A model generated the notes under the pieces. That model made no database searches and had not been told where the DNA came from. It was given only the letters and a program-made list of their open reading frames with translations. Of a DNA stretch of 64,000 nt, positions 44,309 through 53,130 are shown piece by piece. Position 1 is the stretch's first letter. Every line of letters starts with the position of its first letter. The DNA is taken from positions 186,001-250,000 of the forward strand of contig JACKFC010000001.1 of NCBI GenBank assembly GCA_020632665.1, written 5' to 3'. Origin of the DNA: Deltaproteobacteria bacterium (lineage in GTDB: Bacteria; Myxococcota_A; UBA9042). The translations under genes were made by a program, and so were the position numbers.

Positions 44309-45517
44309 TCAGCGCCACGCCTTGGTCGCCATCCGCTCGAGCGTTTGACGGCTCCACGTGGCGTACCGGTCTTCCAGGATCGCCGTTCGTGCCTGCCGCA
44401 TCAACTCTTGGAAGAACCAGAGGTTGTGCAGCGTCAGCCAGAGCCCTCCGGCGACCTCTCCGGCCATCCAGAGGTGGCGCAGCAGGCTGCGCGAGACGGT
44501 GGCGCAGGCCGGGCAGCCGCATTCCGCCTCGATCGGGCGGTCGTCGGCGGTGAAGCGGCTGTTCTTGATCCGCAGCGGCCCGTCGAAGGTATAGGCGTTG
44601 CCGTGGCGGCCGTTGCGGCTCGGCAGCACGCAGTCGAATTGGTCGATGCCGAAGCCGACGCAATTCAGCAGATCTTCCGGCGTGCCGACGCCCATCAGGT
44701 AGCGCGCCTTGTCCTGCGGCATCTGCGCGGCGGTGTGGGCGCAGATCTCGTAGGTGACGTCGGTCGCTTCACCGACCGAGAGGCCGCCGATGGCGAAGCC
44801 CTCGCAGCCGTCGCGGGCGCAGATCTCCTCGACGTGGCGGGTGCGCAGCGCGGCGTTGATGCCGCCCTGGACGATGCCGTAGAGCGCGACCTCACCGCGA
44901 CGGCCACGGGCGGCGAGGCAGCGGTCGAGCCAAGCGGTGGTCCGCCGCATCGCCGTCTCGATGAAGCGCGCCTCGGCGCCGGCGGGCGGGCATTGGTCGA
45001 AGGCCATCATGATGTCGGGGCCGTAGAGCTCCTGCACCCGCATCGCCTCCTCGGCGTCGAGGCGGATCTTGCGGCCGTCGATATGGCTGCGGAAGACCAC
45101 GCCGTCGTCGCTGATCTTGGCCTGGTGACCGAGCGAGAAGACCTGAAATCCGCCGGAATCGGTCAGCATCGGGCCGTTCCAGCCGGTGAAGCGGGCGAGC
45201 CCACCGGCCTCGGCGATGCGCTCGGGTCCGGGCCGCAGCAGCAGGTGGTAGGTATTGCCGAGCACGATGCCGGCGCCCATCTCGCGCAGATCGCGCGGCA
45301 GCACGCCGCCCTTGATCGCGCCCTGGGTACCCACGGGCATGAAGGTGGGGGTCGGCACGACGCCGTGGGCGGTGCGGATCTGCCCGGCGCGGGCCCCGCT
45401 CTCGGCGCAGACGTGGTGCAGCTCGAAGCCGTAATCGCCGTGCCCAGAGCCGGCCAGCGGTGCAGCGGTGCGCGGCGACGCCGCGGGCGCCGTGGACGTG
45501 GTCGGTTGATCAGACAA
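44309..45517 (-). CDS. tgt: tRNA-guanine(34) transglycosylase
   Basis: Tgt replaces guanine at the wobble position of tRNAs for Asp, Asn, His and Tyr with the queuine precursor preQ1. The 402-residue protein has TDSGGFQVFSL with the catalytic base Asp, GIVQGG, GIDQFDCVLPSRNGRHG with the nucleophile Asp, and a C-terminal zinc site CGCPAC with downstream His. The start is a TTG at 45517 that overlaps the nitroreductase stop by eight bases; an unusual leader of about 25 Ala/Pro/Thr residues precedes the conserved fold. It sits between a nitroreductase gene and sugar genes, which implies operon sharing rather than function. Confidence 0.96.
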   Translation of the reverse strand: MSDQPTTSTAPAASPRTAAPLAGSGHGDYGFELHHVCAESGARAGQIRTAHGVVPTPTFMPVGTQGAIKGGVLPRDLREMGAGIVLGNTYHLLLRPGPERIAEAGGLARFTGWNGPMLTDSGGFQVFSLGHQAKISDDGVVFRSHIDGRKIRLDAEEAMRVQELYGPDIMMAFDQCPPAGAEARFIETAMRRTTAWLDRCLAARGRRGEVALYGIVQGGINAALRTRHVEEICARDGCEGFAIGGLSVGEATDVTYEICAHTAAQMPQDKARYLMGVGTPEDLLNCVGFGIDQFDCVLPSRNGRHGNAYTFDGPLRIKNSRFTADDRPIEAECGCPACATVSRSLLRHLWMAGEVAGGLWLTLHNLWFFQELMRQARTAILEDRYATWSRQTLERMATKAWR

Positions 45518-46085
45518 AGCGCAACACCTCGTCGACGCTCTTGTAGCGCCGACCTTCGAGCCTGGCCTGCGGGTGGCCGAGGAAGACGATGGCGGCGACG
45601 TCTTCGCCGGCGCCGACGCCGTAGAATTCGCGCATCGAGGGGCTCATCAGCACGCCGCCGGTCGACCAGAGGCTGACCAAGCCGCGCGCGGCGGCGCCGA
45701 GCAGGACGTTCTGCACCGCGCAGGCGGTGGCGGCGTAGTCCTCGCGGTCTTCGGCCGGATCGTCGGGCTTGCGGCGCCAGGTGACGACCAGCACCGCGCC
45801 GGTGCCGTCGAGGCGGCGGGCGATCTTGTCGCGCTTCTGCTCGAGCTTGCGCATCGACTCGGCGTCGCCGCCTTTCGCCATCGCGTCGAGGCTCTGCAGC
45901 ACCGCCTCCTTCATCGCCGGCAGGCGGGCGTGGCGGACGGCGTAGAAGCGCCACGGCTCGGTGAAGCGGTGGTTCGGCGCCCAGCGGCCGAGATCGACCA
46001 GCTCGCGCAGGGTGGCGTCGTCGACGGCGCCTCCGGCGAAGAATTTGTGCGTCCGGCGGCTGCGGATCGCCTCGTCGACGTGCAT
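45510..46085 (-). CDS. Nitroreductase-family FMN oxidoreductase
   Basis: The 191-residue protein matches small nitroreductases: N-terminal AIRSRRTHKFF (residues 5-15) for FMN phosphate binding, WAPNHRFTEPWRFYAV, and a C-terminal FLGHPQA segment. The family uses FMN with NAD(P)H for nitroaromatics, quinones or flavin reduction; a specific substrate cannot be inferred. The ATG at 46085 has AGAGGAG five bases upstream. It is the first gene of the minus-strand group nitroreductase-tgt-aminotransferase-flippase and diverges from the AmpG-like permease. Confidence 0.85.
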   Translation of the reverse strand: MHVDEAIRSRRTHKFFAGGAVDDATLRELVDLGRWAPNHRFTEPWRFYAVRHARLPAMKEAVLQSLDAMAKGGDAESMRKLEQKRDKIARRLDGTGAVLVVTWRRKPDDPAEDREDYAATACAVQNVLLGAAARGLVSLWSTGGVLMSPSMREFYGVGAGEDVAAIVFLGHPQARLEGRRYKSVDEVLRFV

Positions 46086-46208
46086 CGCGGCTCCTCTCTG
46101 CGGGGCGAAGACCCGCGGCGGCGCACGCTCGCCAAGCGGCGGGCGGGTGTCAACCGGGGCGGCGGGAAGTCGCTCCGGCGAAAAAGTTCCCCTCGCCGCC
46201 GCGCCCCC

Positions 46209-46214
46209 TACGAT
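46209..46214 (+). promoter_or_regulatory. Candidate -10 element before the AmpG-like gene
   Basis: TACGAT lies in the divergent region between the nitroreductase and AmpG-like genes, with TTCCCC (46187-46192) 16 bases upstream. TTGACA is present on the minus strand at 46153-46148 for the nitroreductase operon, without a good -10. Confidence 0.3.
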
Positions 46215-46278
46215 CGCCACCTGCGCCCGCCTTCAACCGCCGGCATCGGCGCGCAGCGTCCGACGGAGAAGCCCCACG

Positions 46279-47658
46279 ATGCCCGAACACGACGCGCCCC
46301 CCGCCGCACCGCAGCCCTCGACGCTGGCGATCCTCACCAGCCGCCGGATGCTCGTCACCCTGCTCTGCGGCTTCGCCTCGGGGATGCCGCTCTTCGTGCT
46401 CTACCAACTCGTCCCGGCGTGGCTGCGCGACAGCGGCGTCGACCTCAAGACCATCGGCCTCTTCGCCCTGGTCGGCCTGCCCTACAACTGGAAATTCCTC
46501 TGGTCGCCGCTCTTCGACGCGCTGCCGGCCCCGGGGACCGCGGCGCTCTTCGGCGAAGGCGGCACGGCGCGGCGGCGCGGCTGGGCGCTGTGGAGCCAGC
46601 TCGGTTGTGCGGCCGGCATCGCGGCGCTGGGCCTCTTCGCACCGCGCGAGGGCACGGCGCTGATCGTGCCGTTGGTGGTGCTGATCGCCTTCGCCTCGGC
46701 CAGCCAGGACATCGTGCTCGACGCCTACCGCCGCGAGCTGCTGCCGGACCGCGAGCTGGGCCTGGGCAACTCGCTCTTCGTCAACGCCTACCGCCTGAGC
46801 TCGCTGGTTCCCGGCTCGCTGGCGCTGATCTTGGCCGATCACATCGCCTGGTCGATGGTGCTGCCGATCGTCGCTGCCTTCATGGCCGTCGGCCTCGCCG
46901 CGACGCTGTGGATGCCCGAGGTCGACGTCGCGCCGCCGGTGGCGCGGGGCGTCAAGGACGCGGTGTTGGTGCCGTTGCGCGCCTTCGTCCAGCGCCACGG
47001 AACGTCGGGCACGCTCGGCATCCTGGCCTTTCTGCTGCTCTACAAGCTGGGCGACAGCATGGCGACGGCCTTGGCGACGCCCTTTTACCTCGACTGCGGC
47101 TTCAGCAAGACCGAGATCGGCACCATCGTGAAGGTGACCTCGCTCTGGGCCAGCCTGGTCGGCGGCACGCTCGGCGGGCTGTGGATGCTGCGGATCGGCA
47201 TCCACAAGGCGCTCTGGATCTTCGGCGGTGTGCAGATCGCCTCGATCTTCGGCTTCTGGGTGCTGGCGCTGGTCCGCGCCGACCCGACCCCGCTCTGGTC
47301 GACGCCGGGCCCGGACGGCATGGCCATCAGCGTCGGCCACGCCACCCTCGCCGGCGCCGTCGCGTTCGAATACCTCGGCGTCGGCCTGGGCACCGCGTCG
47401 TTGGTCGCCTTCATGGCGCGGGCCACCGACCGGCGCTTCACCGCCACCCAGCTCGCGCTGCTCACCAGCCTCGCCGGGCTGCCGCGCACCTTCGCCAACG
47501 CCGGCACCGGCTGGCTGGTCGAGTCGCTGGGCTGGCCGACCTTCTACTTGGTCTGCGCCGCCATCGCCATCCCTGGGCTGCTGATGTTGCCGGTCGTGGC
47601 GCCGTGGGGCCGGGAACCCGCCGAAGAGGCCGCCGCTTCAGCCGACCGAGCGGCGTGA
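46279..47658 (+). CDS. AmpG-like MFS permease
   Basis: The 459-residue protein is a major-facilitator permease with about twelve hydrophobic segments. Its start (LLCGFASGMPLFVLYQLVPAWLRDSGVDLKTIGLFALVGLPYNWKFLWSPLFD) closely tracks AmpG, the importer of GlcNAc-anhydroMurNAc muropeptides for cell-wall recycling. The region SQDIVLDAYRRELL is also AmpG-like. Assignment to cell-wall recycling is fairly firm at the family level, but related acetyl-CoA-type transporters exist. Its last 21 coding bases overlap the end of the convergent kinase gene. A longer in-frame start at 45961 is rejected, since it covers the divergent gene. Confidence 0.85.
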   Translation: MPEHDAPPAAPQPSTLAILTSRRMLVTLLCGFASGMPLFVLYQLVPAWLRDSGVDLKTIGLFALVGLPYNWKFLWSPLFDALPAPGTAALFGEGGTARRRGWALWSQLGCAAGIAALGLFAPREGTALIVPLVVLIAFASASQDIVLDAYRRELLPDRELGLGNSLFVNAYRLSSLVPGSLALILADHIAWSMVLPIVAAFMAVGLAATLWMPEVDVAPPVARGVKDAVLVPLRAFVQRHGTSGTLGILAFLLLYKLGDSMATALATPFYLDCGFSKTEIGTIVKVTSLWASLVGGTLGGLWMLRIGIHKALWIFGGVQIASIFGFWVLALVRADPTPLWSTPGPDGMAISVGHATLAGAVAFEYLGVGLGTASLVAFMARATDRRFTATQLALLTSLAGLPRTFANAGTGWLVESLGWPTFYLVCAAIAIPGLLMLPVVAPWGREPAEEAAASADRAA

Positions 47659-49410
47659 GGCGTCCTGCGCGTCCGGCCGGGCGCAGAGCGCGGCGCGGCT
47701 GTGCGCGGCCAGGGCGCGGAGCAGGTCGGGCAAGGCGATCGGCTTGCTGAGGACGTCGACCGCTCCGGCGGCGCGCATCCCGGCCTGCTCGCTGGGCAGC
47801 ACGCTCGCCGAGAGGATCAGCACCGGGATCTCCGCAGTGGTGGGGTCGGCGACCAGGATGCGGGTCGCGTCGCGGCCGTCGAGCCCGGGCATGCGGGCGT
47901 CCATGAGCACGAGGTCGGGCCGCTCCCGGCGGACGAGTTCGACCGCCTGATCGCCGTCGGCGGCCTCGATCAGGGTGATCGGCAGCGGCCCCAGCATTGC
48001 CCGCAGCAGGATGCGGTTGGTCTCGATATCGTCGGCCACCAGCACGCGCAGCGGCGGCTCGGCCTGCAGCCAGAGCGCTGAGTCGGTCGCGGCTTCGTGC
48101 TCCAGCGCGGGCGCGACGGCCAGCGGCAACTCGAAGCGGAACGTGGCGCCGGCACCAGCGGCGCTGCGCACGGTGATGCTGCCGCCCATCCCATCGACGA
48201 AAGCGCGGGTCAGCGCGAGGCCGAGGCCGGTCCCGTCGCGCCGGTGGCGGCCGCTGGCGGATTGGCGGAACGGCTCGAAGATCGCCGCCTGCTCCTCCAC
48301 CGCGATGCCGGGACCGTCGCCCTCGACCTCGCCGAAGAGGCGCACCGTCTCGCCGTCGCGCACACCGCGGGCACGCACCACGATCGGGCCGAGCTCGGCG
48401 AACTTCACCGCGTTGCCGACGAGGTTGATCCAGACCTGGCGCAGCTTGCCGGCGTCGCCACGGCAGCTCTGCAGATCCGCCTCGTCCAACTCGAGCTGCA
48501 GCTGCAGGCCCTTGGCCCGGGCCGGGGCGCCGAACATGGCGACCACGTCGCGGACGACTTCGGCCGCGTCGAAGCGATCGTCGCGCAGCTCGAGCTGCTG
48601 CGCGTCGATGCGGGACACCTCGAGCACGTCGTCGATCAACCCGAGCAGGTGCTCGCCGCTCCGCTCGATGATCCGCAGGCTCTGCCGCTGCCCCGGCGTG
48701 GCGTCGGCGTCGCGCGCCAATAGGCCGGTGAAGCCGAGGATCGCGTTCATCGGGGTGCGAATCTCGTGCGACATATTGGCCAGGAAGCGGCTCTTCGCGG
48801 CGTTGGCGTCCTGCGCCTCGACCAGCGCGGCCTGCAGCTCGGCAGTTCGGGCGGCGACCTCGGCCTCGAGCGCGTCGCGATGCGCCGCGAGCTGGCGGTT
48901 GGCCAAGCCCATGCGGCCGAGGTTCTCGGCGAGCAGGACCAGGAAGGCCATCGTCCGCTCGACCTCTTCCCGCGAGAAGACGGGCACCGCAGCGATCGCG
49001 GCGACGTAGGCCTCTTCGTCGAAGCCGTAGAGCCGGGCCTTGGCGCGGAAGGCGTCGAGGTCGGGCGGCTCGGAGAAGAACTGACCGGTGAAGAGGTTGC
49101 CGACGTGGTAGCCGTCGACCCGCACCGGGACGGCGACGTCGACCAGGCCGTTGCGGCAGTTGTAGACGTTGTAGCGGCTGCCCTCGGCCAGGCCACTGGC
49201 CAGCGCGGTGTCGCTCTCCAGGCAGCGCGCCGCCGTCTCGCTGTGGACCCGGTGGAAGAGCGAGCAGCTGTCGCGCCAGCCGGTCGCGATCAGCACCTTG
49301 CCCTCGAGGTCGAGCAGCGCGGTGACGACGTTGTTCATCGCCGTCAGCGCCTCGAAGAGCGCCGTCAGCGAAGGGATATCGAGTACTTCTGTGATGTGGA
49401 AGGGCGCCAT
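47638..49410 (-). CDS. Hybrid histidine kinase with PocR sensor domain and C-terminal receiver
   Basis: The 590-residue protein has an N-terminal PocR-type ligand-binding domain (about 5-165, with C49, C63 and C85 and the motif YNVYNCRNGLVDVAVPV). A coiled coil (about 170-205) leads to a HisKA domain with H215 (MSHEIRTPMNAIL). The HATPase domain shows N333, DGPGI (365-369) and GTGLGLAL (393-400), and a receiver follows (about 454-575, D461, phosphoacceptor D504, K556). No transmembrane segment is present, so it senses a cytoplasmic ligand. The hybrid architecture needs a separate phosphotransfer or output protein, not found here. It is the last gene of the seven-gene minus-strand operon (TGATG overlap with the previous gene). 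Confidence 0.93.
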   Translation of the reverse strand: MAPFHITEVLDIPSLTALFEALTAMNNVVTALLDLEGKVLIATGWRDSCSLFHRVHSETAARCLESDTALASGLAEGSRYNVYNCRNGLVDVAVPVRVDGYHVGNLFTGQFFSEPPDLDAFRAKARLYGFDEEAYVAAIAAVPVFSREEVERTMAFLVLLAENLGRMGLANRQLAAHRDALEAEVAARTAELQAALVEAQDANAAKSRFLANMSHEIRTPMNAILGFTGLLARDADATPGQRQSLRIIERSGEHLLGLIDDVLEVSRIDAQQLELRDDRFDAAEVVRDVVAMFGAPARAKGLQLQLELDEADLQSCRGDAGKLRQVWINLVGNAVKFAELGPIVVRARGVRDGETVRLFGEVEGDGPGIAVEEQAAIFEPFRQSASGRHRRDGTGLGLALTRAFVDGMGGSITVRSAAGAGATFRFELPLAVAPALEHEAATDSALWLQAEPPLRVLVADDIETNRILLRAMLGPLPITLIEAADGDQAVELVRRERPDLVLMDARMPGLDGRDATRILVADPTTAEIPVLILSASVLPSEQAGMRAAGAVDVLSKPIALPDLLRALAAHSRAALCARPDAQDASRRSVG

Positions 49411-50081
49411 CACGCTCCGTCTGCTCGCTCGGGAAAGGTCCGCGTCGATTCGACCTCGATGATGCCGCCTCCGATCGGATGCGGGAAGGCCAATCTCGAC
49501 GCGTGGAGCGCGATGGCGCCGGGCCGGTAGGGACGGTCGGCGCCATAGCGGGAATCGCCCCGCAACGGCGCGCCGCGGTGCGCGAATTGCGCCCGAATCT
49601 GGTGCTTGCGCCCGGTCAGCAGCGCGATCTCGCAGAGCGCCCCGGCGGCGTCGCTGCCGAGCAGCTGCCAGCGCAGCGCTGCGTGCTGGGCCCCCGCCGT
49701 GCCTTCCGCGACGATCCGCGAGCTGCCGCCGTCGCGCCCGGGCAACAGCCAATCCTCCAACAGGCCCTGCGCGGCGGAGGGCTCGCGACAGCAGAGCGCG
49801 AGGTAGGTCTTCTGCAGCCGACGCTCGCGGACCGCAGCAGAGAGGCGCGAGGCCGCCTTGGAGGTGCGGGCGAAGACCATCACGCCACTCGTCGGGCGGT
49901 CGAGGCGATGCACCAGGCCGAGGAAGACGTTGCCGGGCTTGTCGAATTCCGCCTTCAGGTAGGCCTTGCCCCAATCCAGCAGCGAGAGGTCGCCGGTCGC
50001 GTCGCCCTGGCTGAGCATCCCCGCTGGCTTGTCGAGGACGAGCAGGTGGTTGTCGACATAGAGGACGATCGGCTCGCTCAC
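49410..50081 (-). CDS. RluA-family RNA pseudouridine synthase
   Basis: The 223-residue enzyme has the catalytic motif HRLDRPTSG with Asp61, the later YLALC strand, and LLTGRKHQIRAQFAHRGAPLRGDSRYG typical of RluA-type synthases. It isomerises uridine to pseudouridine in rRNA or tRNA; without an S4 domain it is more like the short TruC/RluA subgroup than RluC or RluD, and its target base is unknown. It overlaps the BatA-like gene by four bases (ATGA) and the kinase gene by one. Confidence 0.9.
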   Translation of the reverse strand: MSEPIVLYVDNHLLVLDKPAGMLSQGDATGDLSLLDWGKAYLKAEFDKPGNVFLGLVHRLDRPTSGVMVFARTSKAASRLSAAVRERRLQKTYLALCCREPSAAQGLLEDWLLPGRDGGSSRIVAEGTAGAQHAALRWQLLGSDAAGALCEIALLTGRKHQIRAQFAHRGAPLRGDSRYGADRPYRPGAIALHASRLAFPHPIGGGIIEVESTRTFPERADGA

Positions 50082-52216
50082 GCGGCCTCCTGCGCCCGTC
50101 CGCCGCGGCCGCCGCGGCCACCGCGCGCGCCACGCACCAGCAGCAGCCCCTCACCGGCGAGGAGCAGAAGCAACCCAGCGAGGGCGTAGGGCGCGACGGG
50201 CCAGCGAGGCCGGCGTGCGCTCCCGCTCGCGGCGCCGGCGGTGGCGGTCGGTTCGGGCAGGTCGAGGCCGGCGAGCCGGGCCGCGGGGTTCTCGGCCGGG
50301 TCGGGCGCGACGACCAGCACCCGCTGCTCCAAGACGCCGGCGGCGGAGCGCTCGATCGCCTCGTAGACGCCGGGCGCGTCGGGCGCCACGGCGCGCCAGC
50401 GGCGCCGCGACGCGGTGGAGTCGAGCGGCGCCTGCATCGTCCGCACCACGGCGCCGGCGGCGTCGCGGATCTCCAAGGTCCGGGCCTCTTCCCGCCGCGG
50501 CAGGTCGATCGGCTCGCCGGGCGCCACCGCGGTCGTCGCGCGCTCGGCGCCCTGCCCTGCCGCCGCCGCGACCAAGCCCGCCGCCAAGGGCACGAACCCC
50601 GGCTGCAGCGGCAGATCGCACCAATCGAGGTCGATGCTCGAACCCCAGAGCACGATCCGACCCCTGCCGCGGGCGAAGCCGAGCGCCGCGGGCAGGCCGT
50701 CGCTCCAGCGCAGCGCCACGTGGGCGTCGAGGTCGGGGCGCGGCAGCAGGCCGAGGCGCCGCTGCGCGCGCAGCTCCCCGAGCGCGGGGATGGCGGGCTG
50801 CAGGCGACGCGCCAGGGCGACGGTGATCGGCAAGGGATGCAGCAGGTCGGCCTGCCGCACGCCGGGATCGGCTGCACCGGTCTGCGCGTCGGCGAGCGTC
50901 TCGGGCAGCAGCCCGCCGAGCCAGCCGAGCACCGCCGCGCGACCGGCGCCGTCGCCCAGCGTCACGACCACGCCCATCCCGGCCTCGATCCGCGCGATCA
51001 GCGCCGCCAACGCGGTGGGCGCGAGCTCTGCGACGTTGGCCAGGACCAGGACGTCGAGGTGGGCGATGCGTTCGGCCGTCAGGTCGGCTTCGCGCAGCTC
51101 GTCCAGCGCCAGCGCGCCGAGCCCTGGTGCACCGACCTCGAGCGCACGGCGCAGGAAGAAGAGCTCGTCCTCGCGTGGCACCGGCCTCGGCGCGCCGTTG
51201 AGCAGGCCGACGCGGACGGCCTCGTCTCCGGCCAGGCGGACGTGACGGACGTCGTTCTCGGGCAGGGCGTCGTCTCCGCCCAGCAGCGCGACCCGGGCGA
51301 TCGGCGCGTCAGCCGCCACCGGCAGCTCGAAGGTTCGCTCGGCGCCAGCGGCGACCTCGACGCCGCGGCGGATCGCGCGCGAGCCGATCTCGACCAAGAG
51401 CGTGCCGACGAAGGGACGCGGGCCGTGGTGACCGATGGTGACGAAGAGGCGAACGGCGCGGGCGCCCCGGTCCGGCGCCGGCTCGGCGCGGGCGGAGACC
51501 ACCGCGGTGTCGACGACATCGCCGCCGACGGCGACCACGTCGACCCGTGCTCCGCGGGCGACTGCGCCTGCCACCGCCGTGCCCTGAACCGCCGCCCAGC
51601 CGGCGCGCTCGAGGTCGGAGAGCAGGACCATACGGCCCCGCTCACTGCCGACGAGCAGCCGCGACGCGAGCGCGAACGCGCGCTCACCGTCGTCGGCGCT
51701 GGCACGCGGGCGCAGGCCGCGCAGCTCGGTGGCGACGCTGCGGAGGTCGGAGATCAGCCCAGAGCCGAGCACGTCGGCGGGTCGCGCGGTCCGGACCACG
51801 GCGGCGCGGCTGCCACGCGGCAGGCTGGCGACCAACGCCGCGGCCCGCTTCGAGGCGACGCTGAAGCGACTCTCGCCGCCCGTACCGGCCCGCATCGAGA
51901 GCGAATCGTCGAGCAGCACGACCAGATCGACCGGCTCGTCGCCGAGCATCGCGCCTTGTCCCGCAGCCGGCCCACAACTCGGCAGCAAGGGCCCGGCCAG
52001 GGCCACCGCGATGCCGGCGGTCGCCACCATACGCAGGGCGATCAGGGCGCGCTCGCGCAGCCGCATGGCGCGGGCGCGGGCCGGATCTTGTTCGAGCAGG
52101 AAGCGCAGCGCCGAGAACGCCAGCTGCGGCGCGTGGCGGCGCCCGCGCAGGTGCAGCCAGAGCGGGATCAACGCGGCCAGCGCAAACGGCAGCAGCTCGG
52201 GGCGCAGCAGCTCCAT
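50078..52216 (-). CDS. BatA-like membrane protein with von Willebrand factor A domain
   Basis: The 712-residue protein begins with the BatA-type N-terminal domain and two hydrophobic helices (about 8-24 and 54-77). A vWA domain starts near residue 95 with the MIDAS motif DDSLSM. A further Rossmann-like region follows around 280-480, and one transmembrane helix lies near the C-terminus (about 680-700). Such proteins form the aerotolerance (Bat)-type complex with a MoxR ATPase and a DUF58 protein, both encoded directly upstream. The precise client is not known. The coding region overlaps the DUF58 gene by one base and the RluA-like gene by four. Confidence 0.87.
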   Translation of the reverse strand: MELLRPELLPFALAALIPLWLHLRGRRHAPQLAFSALRFLLEQDPARARAMRLRERALIALRMVATAGIAVALAGPLLPSCGPAAGQGAMLGDEPVDLVVLLDDSLSMRAGTGGESRFSVASKRAAALVASLPRGSRAAVVRTARPADVLGSGLISDLRSVATELRGLRPRASADDGERAFALASRLLVGSERGRMVLLSDLERAGWAAVQGTAVAGAVARGARVDVVAVGGDVVDTAVVSARAEPAPDRGARAVRLFVTIGHHGPRPFVGTLLVEIGSRAIRRGVEVAAGAERTFELPVAADAPIARVALLGGDDALPENDVRHVRLAGDEAVRVGLLNGAPRPVPREDELFFLRRALEVGAPGLGALALDELREADLTAERIAHLDVLVLANVAELAPTALAALIARIEAGMGVVVTLGDGAGRAAVLGWLGGLLPETLADAQTGAADPGVRQADLLHPLPITVALARRLQPAIPALGELRAQRRLGLLPRPDLDAHVALRWSDGLPAALGFARGRGRIVLWGSSIDLDWCDLPLQPGFVPLAAGLVAAAAGQGAERATTAVAPGEPIDLPRREEARTLEIRDAAGAVVRTMQAPLDSTASRRRWRAVAPDAPGVYEAIERSAAGVLEQRVLVVAPDPAENPAARLAGLDLPEPTATAGAASGSARRPRWPVAPYALAGLLLLLAGEGLLLVRGARGGRGGRGGRAQEAA

Positions 52217-53130
52217 CAGGCGCTCCGCCGGCCCTGCCCCGCCGAGGCGAGCAGCTCGCGTAGCGGCGCGGCGAGGTCGCCGCCGAGGTCGGCGAAGACG
52301 TAGCGCACCCCGGCCGATTCGGCGGCGAAGCGCAGCGCGCGACAATGCGCCTGCATCATCATCGCGGCTTCGTCCTGCATCCGCCGCGGGTCGAAGATCC
52401 GCTCGTCGCCGGTCTCCTCGCAGCGCAGCGTCATCACCGACTCGAAGTCGAACGCGATCTCGCGCGGGTGCAGCCCGTGCACCAGCGTGACCTCGGCACC
52501 TGCGCGACGGGCGGCGGCGAGCGGCGCGACGACGGCATCCGCAGGCGCGAGGCCGTCGGTGAGGGCGAGGACGGCGCCGCGTCCGCGCGGCCGCCAGCTC
52601 GGCAGCCCCGGCTCGCCGGCGCCGCGGACCTGCAGCAAGGCGTCGCCCAGGGTCCGGGTCGCGGCGCTGCCGCCGCGCGGTGGCAACGAGGTCGCGGGGC
52701 CGTCGGCGGCCGGGACGTCGAGACCGATCGCGTCGCCGCCCGCCACGGTCGCCAGGCCGATCGCCAGCGCCAGGACGCGGAAGCGGTGCAATTTGTCGAC
52801 CGGCTCACCGCCCGATACGGCGGGCTCGACCAGCGCCATCGAGGCCGACCCGTCGAGCACCAGCCAGACGTCGGTATGCACCTCGGCCTCGAAGCGCTTG
52901 ACCAACAAGCGGTCGCGGCGGGCGTAGGCGCGCCAATCGAGGTGACGCAGGTCGTCGCCGGGGGCGTAGTCGCGGTGCTCGGCGAATTCGATGCCCCCGC
53001 CGCGACGCCGGCCGACGTGCAGCCCACCTGCGGCGCCGTGTTGCGGGCGGCCGGTCGGCAAGCCGGTCGCGCCGGCGCGGCGGACGACTTCGCCGGCCTC
53101 CACGCGCAGCGCGGCGGCGGGTTCAAGCAT
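52216..53130 (-). CDS. DUF58 domain protein
   Basis: The 304-residue protein has the DUF58 hallmark FAEHRDYAPGDDLRHLDWRAYARRDRLLVKRF (about 50-81), followed by a vWA-like half with DGSASM at 93-98. It is the standard partner of MoxR AAA+ ATPases, thought to act as an adaptor for assembly or metal insertion in envelope complexes. The ATG at 53130 lies inside the end of the MoxR gene (8-base overlap), and the stop overlaps the next gene by one base. Confidence 0.92.
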   Translation of the reverse strand: MLEPAAALRVEAGEVVRRAGATGLPTGRPQHGAAGGLHVGRRRGGGIEFAEHRDYAPGDDLRHLDWRAYARRDRLLVKRFEAEVHTDVWLVLDGSASMALVEPAVSGGEPVDKLHRFRVLALAIGLATVAGGDAIGLDVPAADGPATSLPPRGGSAATRTLGDALLQVRGAGEPGLPSWRPRGRGAVLALTDGLAPADAVVAPLAAARRAGAEVTLVHGLHPREIAFDFESVMTLRCEETGDERIFDPRRMQDEAAMMMQAHCRALRFAAESAGVRYVFADLGGDLAAPLRELLASAGQGRRSA

